In this document: positions 34,080-44,266 of the stretch, in pieces
How positions within the stretch are numbered: position 1 is the stretch's first letter
How the letters are laid out: each line of letters opens with the position of its first letter
DNA from: RGIG1681 sp045650505
GTDB taxonomy: Bacteria > Bacillota > Clostridia > Christensenellales > UBA1242
Direction of reading: 5' to 3'
Assembly (NCBI GenBank): GCA_045650505.1
Contig: JAZRRE010000030.1
Location: 81,493 to 145,492, forward strand
DNA length: 64,000 nucleotides
Translations under genes and position numbers: made by a program
The notes under the pieces: model-generated
What the model was told of the DNA's origin: nothing
Seen by the model: the letters and a program-made list of their open reading frames with translations, nothing else
Database searches by the model: none

Positions 34080-35750
34080 ATGGACTATCAAAAACTTGCA
34101 AATCTATTATATAAAAATGTGCACACCACACCAGAATATTACTATGAAAAATTCCCTGAAAGAAACCTTGCTCCAAAAGCTGAAGTAACAAGAATTGCTC
34201 CAAGCCCAACAGGATTTTTTCACACAGGAACACTTTTTGGCTCAATGATTGACAAATTTGTTGCAGACAAATCAAACGGTGTGTTCTTCCTTCGAATTGA
34301 AGACACTGACCAAAAGAGAAAAATTCAAGGTGCGGCAGATATTGCTTATCAAATGCTTAACAAATTCAATACTTCACCTGATGAAGGTTTTATGGGTGAA
34401 GGAAAAGAACAAGTTGGCGCTTATGGCAGCTACGTTCAATCTGAAAGACTTGAAATGTATCACGCTTTTGCAAAACGCCTTGTTGAACTTGGCAGAGCAT
34501 TCCCTTGTTTTTGTAAACAAACCGAAGGCAAAGAAGACATCAAAGAACGTCGTGCAAAACAACTTGAAGAAACCGGAGCAATCATCGACCACGATGTTTG
34601 CCGAAACCTTGATATTGCTGACATTGAACTTAATCTCAAAATGGGCAAGCCTTGGGCACTTAAACTTCTCTCTACCGGAGACCCTGACAAAACTTTCAAG
34701 TTTACTGATATGATTAAAGGTGAAAGAGAAATTCACGAAAACACAAAAGATATCGTGCTTGTAAAGAGCAACGGAATTCCACCTTATGCTCTTGCACATA
34801 TTGTTGATGACACACTTATGCACGTTACAACCGTTGTACGCGGCGAAGAATGGTGGCCATCACTTTCCGCTCACCTTGAACTTTTCAGAGCATTTGGTTT
34901 AAAACCACCTAAATATGCTCACACCCCTGTAATTTGCAAACTTGATGAAAAAACAGGCAACAAGAGAAAATTAAGCAAACGTTATGACCCAGAAGCAGAC
35001 ACAAGATGGTTTGTTGTTGAGGGTTATCCAACCGTTGCTTTGAATGAATATTTGTTGAATCTTTTAAACAGTGATTTCGAAAATTGGAGAAAGGCTAATC
35101 CTGATGCACCTTACACAGATTTCCCATTCTCACTCAAAAAAGTTGGTTCAAGCAACCCAATGTTCGATGTTGTTAAAATTAATGATATCTCAAAAAACAT
35201 TATTTCAAAAATTCCTGGAAAAGAACTTTTAAGATTCATTGTTGATTGGGCAAATGAATTCGACCAAGACTTCGCATCAGTGTTACTTCGCAATCAAAGT
35301 ATGGCAGAAAACCTTTTCTCTCTTGACCGTGATGGTGCACCAAGACCAAGAAAAGACATCTCTCACGCTAGCGAAGTTAAAGAACTTTTCAGCTATATGT
35401 TTGATGAATATTTTGACAAAACCTCATCTCTTAACTTTGATGAAAATCAACCAAAAGAAACCATTGTTAAACTTTTAACTGAATACAAAAAAGTTTATAG
35501 CATTGATGATGACAAACAAGCTTGGTTTGAAAAACTCAAAGAGGTTGCTACCGCTTGTGGATACGTTGATATGAAAACATATAAAGCAAATCCTGAAGCT
35601 TATGTTGGAAATATCGCCGATGCAAGCAACATTGTGCGTGTGGCAATAACCGGCAGAAACAACACTCCTGACCTTTGCTCACTTATGCAAATGCTTGGCA
35701 AAAACAGAGTTCTTGAGAGAATTGACTATGTTATTTCAAATTTGAAATAA
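34080..35750 (+). CDS. gltX: Glutamate--tRNA ligase, divergent long form
   Basis: A 556-aa class I aminoacyl-tRNA synthetase, longer than the usual 470-490. The HIGH region reads APSPTGFFHTGTL, keeping the GluRS-type APSPTG lead but with HTGT for HIGG; KMSKS reads KRKLSKRYDPEA. FLRIEDTDQKR and VRGEEWWPSL fit the Rossmann core. The C-terminal anticodon-binding half is divergent but shows the late WFEKLKEVATACGY and VRVAITGRNNTPDL features of GluRS. Whether it is discriminating or also charges tRNA-Gln cannot be told. Second gene after the HD protein. Confidence 0.92.
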   Translation: MDYQKLANLLYKNVHTTPEYYYEKFPERNLAPKAEVTRIAPSPTGFFHTGTLFGSMIDKFVADKSNGVFFLRIEDTDQKRKIQGAADIAYQMLNKFNTSPDEGFMGEGKEQVGAYGSYVQSERLEMYHAFAKRLVELGRAFPCFCKQTEGKEDIKERRAKQLEETGAIIDHDVCRNLDIADIELNLKMGKPWALKLLSTGDPDKTFKFTDMIKGEREIHENTKDIVLVKSNGIPPYALAHIVDDTLMHVTTVVRGEEWWPSLSAHLELFRAFGLKPPKYAHTPVICKLDEKTGNKRKLSKRYDPEADTRWFVVEGYPTVALNEYLLNLLNSDFENWRKANPDAPYTDFPFSLKKVGSSNPMFDVVKINDISKNIISKIPGKELLRFIVDWANEFDQDFASVLLRNQSMAENLFSLDRDGAPRPRKDISHASEVKELFSYMFDEYFDKTSSLNFDENQPKETIVKLLTEYKKVYSIDDDKQAWFEKLKEVATACGYVDMKTYKANPEAYVGNIADASNIVRVAITGRNNTPDLCSLMQMLGKNRVLERIDYVISNLK

Positions 35751-35770
35751 TTTAATAAAAATAATCACAA

Positions 35771-35799
35771 AAAAAGATATGGAAATTCCATATCTTTTT
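35771..35799. terminator. Bidirectional rho-independent terminator
   Basis: AAAAAGATATGGA/TCCATATCTTTTT stem between convergent gltX and the serine protease lipoprotein. Confidence 0.85.
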
Positions 35800-35808
35800 C
35801 TTTTGCAA

Positions 35809-37173
35809 TTAAATAACCGTAACAAAATCTTCTTCTAAAACTTGTTTTGAAAACTCAAGATTTTCATAAGTTCCAGGTGAAGTTTCTCTTTTCACTTCAA
35901 TTTTAAGAATGTCATTAACTCTTAAATCAAGCAAAAGTTCAGTGGTCAAATATTCTCTTGTGATTTCAGTTTTTTCGCCATTTATTGTCATTGACACAAA
36001 AATATCATTAACTTCTAAATCATCTGCAAAAATTGATTCACTATTAATTGCAGAAATCTTCACACTATCAATAAGTTCAACAAGGCCTGTGGTTGGATTA
36101 TATCTTGAAAATTTATCATAAATATCATTTGTGATTTTTAAATTAACAGTTTTAAGTTTTGTGGTGCTTGAACCCGCTTTGTGTGATTCAATAAGTTGTT
36201 CTGCAATTCTTTGAACCACATCTACAGGAATTGCATATTTGGTTTGGTTGTCGGCATCATTTCTTGCTCCACCATTTGTGATTCCCACCAAATTGCCCTC
36301 AAGGTCAAAAAGTCCACCGCCACTATTTCCATTAATAATATAAGCATCGTGTTGAATGAGTCTGTGGTCGCAAGTGTGACCCGCAACAGTGACAGAAACA
36401 TTTTCACTTGGAACATCAACCACCCCACGCGAAATGTTTATTCCTTGTGCGTGGCTGTTGCCAATTGCAACAACCGGTGTGCCAGCTGAAAGTGTTTCAT
36501 CTGAAAATGTCACACCGGTTGCATTTGTGTTTGAAATAAAGTTTGCAGCATCAACTTTCAAAACTGCAATATCATAAGTTGATGAACCACCAATAAATGA
36601 TGCTCTCATATAATGATGATTTCCGTGACCATAAAATTTAAGTTTGAAATAAGGATACGCTTTGTTTGCTCCCAATGAATAATATGCCACGTGATAATTT
36701 GTCACAATATATGCATCACCATTGTCATCAATATCATAAATCACTCCAGAACCTGCACTTGAAGGTGATGCATTAAATTGCAAGTCAGAAAGATTTGTGT
36801 AACAAGACACTTCTAAAACATTTAAAAGATTTTTATTGATAGCATATTTTTCTTCATCAATCACAATTTCAAAATTTGCTTTAAGCCAATCAACATAAGA
36901 AAGTTCAGTTTCATCGTTGTTAAACGCTTCAAGCCAAACATTATAAGAACTGATTGAATCAGCCCCGTCATCGCCATCTGTTCCATTTGTTCCAGCATCG
37001 CCTTTTTCACCCACCAAACTTTCAAGCCATTCTTCTTCAGTCATTGTTGAAGTTGGGTTGTGCTGTTTCCAAAGTTCATAAGCAGAAAGCCCGTCTTTGC
37101 CACAGGCTGAAAACATAAACATACATGGAACAATCATTAAACATAAAAATAATTTTTTCAATATTTTTTTCAT
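35809..37173 (-). CDS. Lipoprotein serine protease (trypsin-like, HtrA/S1C type)
   Basis: A 454-aa surface lipoprotein. Signal peptide with lipobox FSAC (Cys about 24), then a short collagen-like GxxGxxG stretch (GEKGDAGTNGTDGDDGAD), then a chymotrypsin-fold protease with the triad His (VTNYHVAY), Asp (STYDIAVLKV) and Ser (NGNSGGGLF). The C-terminal 110 residues may be a degenerate PDZ-like domain. Members of this type handle misfolded exported proteins; here it would act at the outer face of the membrane. Monocistronic, GAGA-type ribosome binding site. Confidence 0.85.
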   Translation of the reverse strand: MKKILKKLFLCLMIVPCMFMFSACGKDGLSAYELWKQHNPTSTMTEEEWLESLVGEKGDAGTNGTDGDDGADSISSYNVWLEAFNNDETELSYVDWLKANFEIVIDEEKYAINKNLLNVLEVSCYTNLSDLQFNASPSSAGSGVIYDIDDNGDAYIVTNYHVAYYSLGANKAYPYFKLKFYGHGNHHYMRASFIGGSSTYDIAVLKVDAANFISNTNATGVTFSDETLSAGTPVVAIGNSHAQGINISRGVVDVPSENVSVTVAGHTCDHRLIQHDAYIINGNSGGGLFDLEGNLVGITNGGARNDADNQTKYAIPVDVVQRIAEQLIESHKAGSSTTKLKTVNLKITNDIYDKFSRYNPTTGLVELIDSVKISAINSESIFADDLEVNDIFVSMTINGEKTEITREYLTTELLLDLRVNDILKIEVKRETSPGTYENLEFSKQVLEEDFVTVI

Positions 37174-37299
37174 ATGATTTTCTCTCTTTTTATTATGCCC
37201 TTATTATAACATTTTTAACTAATAATTAAAACTGTTTATATTTATAATTTTTAAATTCAAGCATTTTGCACCATAGTCTAAAATTTATATTTAAAACTA

Positions 37300-37839
37300 T
37301 TATTCTTTTCCATTGTTCTCATAATAACTTAAATATAAGTTTTTGTTATTCCACAAAGAAATTTCTTCACTTACTAAACATTTTGAAAAAATTAAAGTGT
37401 TTCCAATTTTAAAGCAATTATCATCTGCGTTGTTATAAATCTCTCGAAACATACCCATCTTTTCATATAACTTAATGGCTTTTTTGTTTTCGATATCATC
37501 TGTATAAAGTCTAAAATTTTTAAAACCCAATTCTTGCGACATACTCATCATTCGGTTTAAAATTTGTGAGCCATAACCTTTTCTTCGTTCTTCTTCAACA
37601 ACACCAAACCAACCAAGCCAAGCATCGTCTTTATATAAATGATAAGAATAAAGTCCACAAATTCCCATAATTTTATTATCTTCTTTAACTAACCAATATT
37701 TAATTGAAGACAAATGTTTGTCTTTGTTTTTAGAAACACTTTTTTTAAGCGCAAAAGTTCCATCTTCTAATGGAAATATTTTTCTTTGAACCCCTATCGC
37801 AATATCAATATTATCACAAGTTATAAGTTCTAACTCCAT
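37300..37839 (-). CDS. GNAT-family N-acetyltransferase
   Basis: A 179-aa acetyltransferase. The acetyl-CoA motif reads GVVEEERRKGYGSQILNRMM (R/Q-x-x-G-x-G/A as RKGYG) and motif B KKAIKLYEKMGMF. The N-terminal substrate-binding part and a 25-residue C-terminal tail are unlike the other GNAT proteins in this window. GGAG lies before the ATG. Monocistronic. Substrate unknown. Confidence 0.85.
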   Translation of the reverse strand: MELELITCDNIDIAIGVQRKIFPLEDGTFALKKSVSKNKDKHLSSIKYWLVKEDNKIMGICGLYSYHLYKDDAWLGWFGVVEEERRKGYGSQILNRMMSMSQELGFKNFRLYTDDIENKKAIKLYEKMGMFREIYNNADDNCFKIGNTLIFSKCLVSEEISLWNNKNLYLSYYENNGKE

Positions 37840-37900
37840 AAAATCTCCTTACGCATTAATCATAACACAAATTTTAAAAACTCAATAACTTTTTAACACA

Positions 37901-37936
37901 AAAAAAATGCTCTATCTAAAAATGATAAAGCATTTT
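37901..37936 (-). terminator. Imperfect rho-independent terminator
   Basis: AAAAAAATGCTcTATC pairs with GATAaAGCATTTTT with mismatches; sits just after the zinc-ribbon membrane protein gene on the minus strand. Confidence 0.5.
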
Positions 37937-37943
37937 TCTTTTA

Positions 37944-39056
37944 TTAATCTTTTTCAAATTGTCTTGAACCACAAGCTGGACAAATGTCATCGCCATCTGG
38001 AACATCTGCACCGCAATATTTGCAAGTTCTGCCAATTTTGCTAGCCTTTGCTTCTGCAAGTTCTGCATTTGCTCTTGCTTCTGCAATTTCTGCTTCGTTT
38101 TTAGCATCTTGAACCGCTTGGTCTTTTTTTGCTTGTTTATATTTTCTTCTAATGAAGAGAACAGCAATCAAGATAATTACTGCAAGAACAACACCTGTGA
38201 TAACAAGCATCTTAACATAAGAACCTTTGTTATCTTCAAGGTCAGCTAAATAATCTTTTTCAGCTTGATAATCTTTGTTTCTTTCAAGAGTGTAACTTGT
38301 GTTGATTGCAAAAACATTTCCGTTAATATAAGTGTATGCAACTTCGATTTTACCTACCTTTCCAAGGGAAGTGTTATCAGGGTCTTTATAAACAATCATA
38401 TCATTAACGCCGGTTTCTAAAGAACCTTCTTTTGTATATTCAATGAATGTTGAATCATTCCATTTTGCATTAGCACCTTTTGCTTGACCAATTTCATCAT
38501 CTGCATGATATTTAAATTCATAAACAATGAAATAATAATATTGACCTTTTTCATAATAATCAGTTAAATAATAACCTGTATTTGATGGATTATCACCATA
38601 TGTCTTATATTCTGTTGGTTTAAATTCTGCTGTAACAATGAAATAATCATCATCAACATTTTTCTTTGCCTCTTTGATTATCGTTGCAAAAACCTCATCA
38701 TATTCTTCATATTTTGCAATCATTTCTTTGCTTTCTTCAATATATGCTTTATTGTCGTTCATATTGCCAATAATGCCCGCAAAGAAAACAATTGAGAATA
38801 TAAACACGCCAAGCAATAAACTTAAAAGTGTTTGTGCAGGGCCTGCAAGAATGACTGTTCTTCCAAAGAAATGCATTCTCCAAGGTCTTCTTGGACCTCT
38901 TGGTGTGTGATGACTATGTCCATAACTAGAACCACCTCTGTTATAACTGCTTCCGTTGCTTCCAAAGCCGGCTCTAAAGCCACCGCCTCCGCCGCCAAAA
39001 CTGAAGCCGCCTCCACCGCCGCCACTTCTACCGCCGCGTGAAAAACCTCTTGCCAT
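37944..39056 (-). CDS. Gly-rich membrane protein with C-terminal zinc ribbon
   Basis: A 370-aa protein of unknown function. The first 60 residues are a Gly/Ser/Arg/His-rich disordered stretch, followed by a membrane helix (about 73-95), a 185-aa extracellular or lumenal domain rich in Tyr and Asp, a second membrane helix (about 282-303), a charged coiled coil of Ala-Glu repeats and a C-terminal zinc ribbon (CKYCGADVPDGDDICPACG). The Gly-rich head followed by two helices and a ribbon suggests a scaffold for assemblies at the membrane, but this is inference. AAAGGAGG precedes the ATG. Confidence 0.75.
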   Translation of the reverse strand: MARGFSRGGRSGGGGGGFSFGGGGGGFRAGFGSNGSSYNRGGSSYGHSHHTPRGPRRPWRMHFFGRTVILAGPAQTLLSLLLGVFIFSIVFFAGIIGNMNDNKAYIEESKEMIAKYEEYDEVFATIIKEAKKNVDDDYFIVTAEFKPTEYKTYGDNPSNTGYYLTDYYEKGQYYYFIVYEFKYHADDEIGQAKGANAKWNDSTFIEYTKEGSLETGVNDMIVYKDPDNTSLGKVGKIEVAYTYINGNVFAINTSYTLERNKDYQAEKDYLADLEDNKGSYVKMLVITGVVLAVIILIAVLFIRRKYKQAKKDQAVQDAKNEAEIAEARANAELAEAKASKIGRTCKYCGADVPDGDDICPACGSRQFEKD

Positions 39057-39147
39057 AAATCCTCCTTTCTTTATCTTACGATATATTTAATTTTTTATTT
39101 CGCTAACATTAACTGTTACACATTCATTATCTTTATTTTTAAAAATA

Positions 39148-39175
39148 AAGTCAACAAAATAAACTTTGTTGACTT
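39148..39175 (-). terminator. Rho-independent terminator
   Basis: Perfect 11-bp stem AAGTCAACAAA/TTTGTTGACTT with a 6-base loop, 8 bases after the O-antigen ligase-like gene on the minus strand. Confidence 0.75.
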
Positions 39176-39183
39176 AAAATTAA

Positions 39184-40689
39184 TTATTTATTTGATAGTT
39201 GAGTGTATTTCACACGAACCTTTTTCTTGGTTTTAAACCTGTTTGTGTTTTCATTATTATTGTTTTTTATTTGTTTTGGTTTTTCGGTTATCTTTTTGTC
39301 TTTTTGTGTTTCAATTTTTTGCTTTTCTTCTTGTTGATTTATCTCTATTTTGTCATCTTCTTTTGTTAAAGTTGTTTCACTCACAAACACAACTTTGTTT
39401 TTCTCTTTATTTTCAAACAAAAGCATTAAACCAAAAATTAAGAAAATTGTGAATTGGTCACTCAAAACAACTTCTTCAAGCCCAATCACTGCCCAAGTGA
39501 TAAGAAGCAAAATTTTGCAAAAACTAAACTTAAACTTTGATTTTGCAGATTTAATATAAGCAAAAATTAAAACAAAGATTGCAACAATTCCAACAATGCC
39601 AAATCTGTGAAGCACAAAAAGATATGCGTTGTGTGGGTCAAAAGCAAAGTTTGGTCTAAAAAGCCCCACCCCAAACCAAATGTTATGCCAACAATTTTTA
39701 TAGTCTTTAAAATAATCTTTCCAAATGTCAACTCTGCCATTCAAAACTTCATTTAAAAAGCTGTCGCCGTGATTATACAAAAACATTCTATCATAAATAT
39801 CTGCAATATATGACCTGCCCACAATGCAAAGCACCACAACCAGCCCCGCAAAAGCAATTAAATATTTAATAGCTTTTTTGCGAAGTTTTATCACAAGTGC
39901 AATCATAAAATAAAGCACAAAAAGTACAAGCATAATAAGGAACACTTTTGAAAGTGTAAGTACACCAAGTGTGGTTACAAACACAATAGAAACAAGGTCA
40001 ATCCAAAGTTTTCGTGATTTATTCAAAATTGAATGAACTGAATAGGCAAACTCAAATAAACAAAGAAGTGCCAAATTGTTCATATGGAAGGTTGTCATTT
40101 TAAGACGCATATAATAACCTTCAAAAGAACGAATGAAATATTTAAATTCTTCAAATCTTGAAAGCACAAGGGTTATCCCCGCTGAAACAAACAAGCCACA
40201 AAGAAGTGCATTGAAGCATTTTGCAACTTTGATTTCTTTGCGATAAACAAACGCAAAATAGAAAAGTGCAAATACAAACACAAGAAGCATTCCGGTTTCA
40301 ATATCTTGGTCACCAACAATAAAGCTTTTTAATGAAGAAATCCCAACAATTGAAAGTGTGAGCATAAGTGGAAACCAAAAAATCTGTTTGTTCTTTTTAA
40401 CAATATCAATAATATATTTTATAAGCACCACAACAAGTGCAATTATGATTGTGATGACATAAAGTGAATCAAGACCAGAAAATGGCATCATAAACAGCAT
40501 CACTGCAAAAATCTCTTCAACAGAGCAAGTGAACAAAAATAATCCAAGCACAACGCTGACTGCTATCCACATTTTGCTGACAAACGGACACGCAAAAAGC
40601 AAAGCAGAAATTATGCCAAGCCCTATAAATAATTTATACTTTCCATAAAAATCTTTTATTTTTGTGAGTTTTGTTTCGTTTGTTTTCAT
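39184..40689 (-). CDS. O-antigen ligase / Wzy-like polysaccharide membrane protein
   Basis: A 501-aa integral membrane protein with about 10-12 hydrophobic segments. The signature of the Wzy_C/O-antigen ligase family is seen late in the chain: NGRVDIWKDYFKD followed by a long loop with IWFGVGLFRPNF and DPHNAYLFVLHRFG. The last 90 residues are charged Lys/Glu/Asn repeats, cytoplasmic. Enzymes of this family join polysaccharide units at the outer membrane face. It is divergent from a sugar-1-phosphate transferase gene, a natural partner in capsule or exopolysaccharide synthesis. Confidence 0.83.
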   Translation of the reverse strand: MKTNETKLTKIKDFYGKYKLFIGLGIISALLFACPFVSKMWIAVSVVLGLFLFTCSVEEIFAVMLFMMPFSGLDSLYVITIIIALVVVLIKYIIDIVKKNKQIFWFPLMLTLSIVGISSLKSFIVGDQDIETGMLLVFVFALFYFAFVYRKEIKVAKCFNALLCGLFVSAGITLVLSRFEEFKYFIRSFEGYYMRLKMTTFHMNNLALLCLFEFAYSVHSILNKSRKLWIDLVSIVFVTTLGVLTLSKVFLIMLVLFVLYFMIALVIKLRKKAIKYLIAFAGLVVVLCIVGRSYIADIYDRMFLYNHGDSFLNEVLNGRVDIWKDYFKDYKNCWHNIWFGVGLFRPNFAFDPHNAYLFVLHRFGIVGIVAIFVLIFAYIKSAKSKFKFSFCKILLLITWAVIGLEEVVLSDQFTIFLIFGLMLLFENKEKNKVVFVSETTLTKEDDKIEINQQEEKQKIETQKDKKITEKPKQIKNNNNENTNRFKTKKKVRVKYTQLSNK

Positions 40690-40810
40690 TGTCAGTTATG
40701 CCCGCCAATCCTTAATTTTTCTACATTTATAATATACACATAATTACTTCCATTTGTCAATAAAAGCAGACTTTAAAAAAACATCAACTTTTCACCCCAC
40801 ACGAAAATAA

Positions 40811-40839
40811 TTGCTTTTTTTTTGCTTTTAAATTATATT
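40811..40839 (+). promoter_or_regulatory. Promoter of the sugar transferase gene
   Basis: TTGCTT (40811-40816), 17-bp spacer, TATATT (40834-40839), 18 bases before the ATG; GTGAGG serves as ribosome binding site. Confidence 0.5.
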
Positions 40840-40857
40840 ATTAGTGAGGTATAACTT

Positions 40858-41772
40858 ATGAAAAAAACAGAGAAGACTAACGCTTATAAAGAATTAAATT
40901 TAACTTATTCATTCTATTCAAGATTTTTAAAACGCTTTTTTGACTTTTTGCTTTCGTTTTTAATGCTCATCATCTTGTCGCCAATTCTTTTAATTTTAAG
41001 TTTATTAACTTTAATTTTCAATGGTGCACCAGTGTTTTACAAACAGGCCCGCCCTGGCAAAAACCATAAAGTGTTTCACATTTATAAATTCCGTTCAATG
41101 AACAACAAAAAAGACAAAGATGGCAACCTTCTTCCAGATGCTGAAAGAATCACCAAGTTTGGAAAATTCTTAAGAAAATCATCACTTGATGAACTTCCAC
41201 AACTTTTCAATATTTTAAAAGGTGATATGAGTTTCATTGGTCCAAGACCACGCCTTGTTAAAGATATGCTCTTCTACCCTGAAGATGTTTACCCTTATTA
41301 CATCGGCAGACCAGGTCTCACCGGCCCAACACAAACCACCGGAAGAAACCAAAACACTTGGGAACAAGTTTTTGAAAAAGATATTGAATATATGCACCAT
41401 GTAACTTTCTGGAACGATATCAAAATTTTCTTCAAAACATTCACAAGCGTTTTCACATCAACAGGACAATCTCACGCTGAAAGTGAAGAAGACAAAAAGA
41501 AAGAACAAGTTAAAGAACAAGAATATTATTACGCTGACTATGTGCTTCGCATTGAGAAAATCAATAAAGCTCAATACGACAGAGGTATGGCTCTTGCAAA
41601 ACAAATCACAGGCACAAAGAAAGCTAAAGTTGAGTTTTATCCAGAACTTCATAATGCTGAACTTATGCAAGAATTTTTAGAAAAACAAAACACAGAAACC
41701 AAAGTTCAAGCTGAAGAAAAAGTTGAAGAAAAAACTGAAAATACAGACTCAAATGAAACAACTGAAAAATAA
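40858..41772 (+). CDS. Undecaprenyl-phosphate sugar-1-phosphate transferase (bacterial sugar transferase family)
   Basis: A 304-aa membrane enzyme that starts polysaccharide assembly by moving a sugar phosphate onto undecaprenyl phosphate. Features: membrane helix (about 30-55) after KRFFDFLLS, then the catalytic GAPVFYKQARPGK, FRSMNNKKD, LRKSSLDELPQLFNILKGDMS, IGPRPRL and GLTGPTQTTGRN blocks. A charged 100-residue C-terminal extension, ending in Glu/Lys/Thr repeats, is unusual for the family. Convergent terminator follows; divergent from the Wzy-like gene, with which it would share a pathway. Confidence 0.9.
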   Translation: MKKTEKTNAYKELNLTYSFYSRFLKRFFDFLLSFLMLIILSPILLILSLLTLIFNGAPVFYKQARPGKNHKVFHIYKFRSMNNKKDKDGNLLPDAERITKFGKFLRKSSLDELPQLFNILKGDMSFIGPRPRLVKDMLFYPEDVYPYYIGRPGLTGPTQTTGRNQNTWEQVFEKDIEYMHHVTFWNDIKIFFKTFTSVFTSTGQSHAESEEDKKKEQVKEQEYYYADYVLRIEKINKAQYDRGMALAKQITGTKKAKVEFYPELHNAELMQEFLEKQNTETKVQAEEKVEEKTENTDSNETTEK

Positions 41773-41777
41773 ATCAC

Positions 41778-41810
41778 AAACCACACCAAAGTTTATGTTT
41801 GGTGTGGTTT
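41778..41810 (+). terminator. Rho-independent terminator
   Basis: Perfect 13-bp stem AAACCACACCAAA/TTTGGTGTGGTTT followed by a T run. Confidence 0.85.
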
Positions 41811-41970
41811 TTTTATTCGCTTTCGTATTTTGCCTTTAAAAATCGCTTAAAACACCGATATTTCTTTAATTTGTGGGGTTTTCGAAGTTAAAAAATTTGC
41901 AATTTTTAAATTTTTATTATAAACTAAAATCAGTAAATTATTTTATAAAAGCTTTTTAGGGAGGACTTTT

Positions 41971-44253
41971 ATGTATAGCGATTTTGGAAATATAAACGAT
42001 ATGACTAAAGGTCAGTTCAACACTGCCATTGAATATTATCGTAATAAAGTGAAAATGATGAATGAAGATACATCAATTTCAGAAAGGTCAAAAGCTTGGT
42101 TTTTGGAAAGATATGAAGCAAGAATTAAGTCTCTTGAAACAACTCTTGAAAATTTGAATGTTGCAATCAACAATTCAAAAAACAGTGGCGTTTTGGTTAA
42201 CGAAGAAACCATAACTTTGGGCCGACTTGGAGCCTCAACCACAGCAACAACCAATTTTGACACACTTGCTCAAAACGAACAAAGACACCGCACTTCACAA
42301 CGTTGGAAAATTGTTGGAGCTTGTCTTCTTCCTGTGGTTGGAACTATTCCATTTTTGATTAGCTGGAGAAGAGCTAAAAAAAGACACAAAGAAGTTGCTT
42401 CAAAAATCAATCAAGAAAACATTGAACTTGGCAATTTTATCAACCGTGAAAGAAGACCTTATGAGGCAACTCTTTTAACTTCAACAAAGTTTTCTGATGC
42501 CGAAAAAGCCAATCTTCTTGAAGACACAACTGAACTTCGAAGAATTGAAGCACTTGCCTTGTCTGGAACAATCACACCTATTGAAAAAACAAATCTCACA
42601 AAGAAACTTATTGAGGTTCGTGAATTTGGTCAAAAGAACGGTTATAACGTAACCGCAATTTTAACAGACCCATCATTTAGAACAAAAGCTGATAAAAACA
42701 ACATTCAAGTAACAGCTCACGAAACCACTTATAATAGCACACTTGCAACTGCAACAAATTTAAAAGATGCTTATGATTCAATTAGAAAGCTTGAAAATTT
42801 GAGAGCAGAGGTTCAAACACTTTATAATGAAACAAAAAATAGCAGACTTGAAACCTTGCTTAACAACATTGATTCAAGAATCACAACACTTAAAAACAAC
42901 GCAAAAACCGCAATCAATGCTGGTGTTAATGCAATTGTTGCTGATGTAAATGCTGTAACTGCAGCATCTGCTGATGAAGCTGGTTACACAGCAGCAATTA
43001 ATACCGTTGAAGCAAGGGCGGTTGCAGCAAACGCCAACTTTGGAACAGGTGTAAATTTTGAACAAGCTCAAAAGATGGCTGAAGAGATTGGTTTTGACAC
43101 TGAAAGTGCTGAATATAAGAAATTTAACGAAATCGAAAATGCAAGAGCCACCAAAAAATCTGAATTTGAAACCGAACTTAACAAAGTTAAAGGTGAAACT
43201 CAATTTAGAACAAATATTGCTGATAATATGAATGCACTTAACAATGTTTTAACAACAAAACTTAACCCTTTATCAGCGGTTGCAGACATTGACACAAACA
43301 TCAATGAAATTAATATTAAAGAAGCGTTCACATATCTTGCTGAAGCAAAATCTGCTTATGATTATTTAGAAAGCAATATCTCAAGCTTAACCGCAGCAGA
43401 AAAAGGAACTTTCACACCACTTCAAAAAGAGTATTTAGATTATAAAGCTAAACTTGAACAAAAAAATCAAGAATTTGCTTCAAAGGCTGAAAACTTTGAT
43501 AATTATAAAACTGAAATCAATTCAGCAATTGATATAACAAAAGACAAAGATACACTTTCTGGTGAACTTGAACTTTTAAAGAGCACACTTGCAATAATTG
43601 AAAGTGTTGAATATAAAGAAAAGATGAATAAAATTGGTCTTTCATCAGAGCTTAACAGATTAATCTCAACTGCAAAAACAAAAATTACTAAATATGAAAG
43701 ATTAATCACTCAAAAAGAAACCGAAGAAGAGAACACAAAACATAATGCAGAGGTTAAAGATATTCTCGATGAAAACGAAGCTATTTTAACCCCTATTCTT
43801 ACAAGCATTTCATCTGGCACACCTTCAACCGATTTAATTGAACTTGCAAATTATGAACAACAAATAAATAATGTAATTACTGCACTTTCAGCAATAACAG
43901 GAACTCTTGACACTGCAAATAAAACAAGGTTAAGAACACTTTCGCAAAGTGCAAACAAATCAAGTGTTGCTGTTAAAAGACAAATTCAAGCTGCGAAAAG
44001 ACCAGAAGAACTTAAAGCTTATTATCAAGGTGAAATTGAAAAAATTGAAAATGAAGTGCTTGCTTGCATTTCTAAACTTAATTCTTCAAGAACAAAGGCA
44101 CAAGCGATTAATCAATTAAGTTTATGTTCTGCAAAATTGCAAAGATTAAAATCTGCTGCAACCGCAGACCACGTAAGCCTTGATTTTGACTCATTGCTCA
44201 CAAACATTTCAGACACAATCACAAATAATCCACTTGGACCAACAGCACCATAA
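41971..44253 (+). CDS. Large coiled-coil protein with one membrane segment, unknown
   Basis: A 760-aa protein I do not recognise. The first 105 residues are helical; a hydrophobic segment (about 111-130, IVGACLLPVVGTIPFLI) bounded by Trp and Arg residues is a likely membrane or hairpin anchor. The remaining 630 residues are almost entirely helical and rich in Ala, Thr, Asn, Glu and Lys, with long heptad-like runs suggesting a tether or cytoskeletal role. No enzyme motif. GGGAGG precedes the ATG. The next gene, 13 bases on, is a small soluble protein, so they probably work together. Confidence 0.75.
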   Translation: MYSDFGNINDMTKGQFNTAIEYYRNKVKMMNEDTSISERSKAWFLERYEARIKSLETTLENLNVAINNSKNSGVLVNEETITLGRLGASTTATTNFDTLAQNEQRHRTSQRWKIVGACLLPVVGTIPFLISWRRAKKRHKEVASKINQENIELGNFINRERRPYEATLLTSTKFSDAEKANLLEDTTELRRIEALALSGTITPIEKTNLTKKLIEVREFGQKNGYNVTAILTDPSFRTKADKNNIQVTAHETTYNSTLATATNLKDAYDSIRKLENLRAEVQTLYNETKNSRLETLLNNIDSRITTLKNNAKTAINAGVNAIVADVNAVTAASADEAGYTAAINTVEARAVAANANFGTGVNFEQAQKMAEEIGFDTESAEYKKFNEIENARATKKSEFETELNKVKGETQFRTNIADNMNALNNVLTTKLNPLSAVADIDTNINEINIKEAFTYLAEAKSAYDYLESNISSLTAAEKGTFTPLQKEYLDYKAKLEQKNQEFASKAENFDNYKTEINSAIDITKDKDTLSGELELLKSTLAIIESVEYKEKMNKIGLSSELNRLISTAKTKITKYERLITQKETEEENTKHNAEVKDILDENEAILTPILTSISSGTPSTDLIELANYEQQINNVITALSAITGTLDTANKTRLRTLSQSANKSSVAVKRQIQAAKRPEELKAYYQGEIEKIENEVLACISKLNSSRTKAQAINQLSLCSAKLQRLKSAATADHVSLDFDSLLTNISDTITNNPLGPTAP

Positions 44254-44266
44254 AGGAGAATGATAT

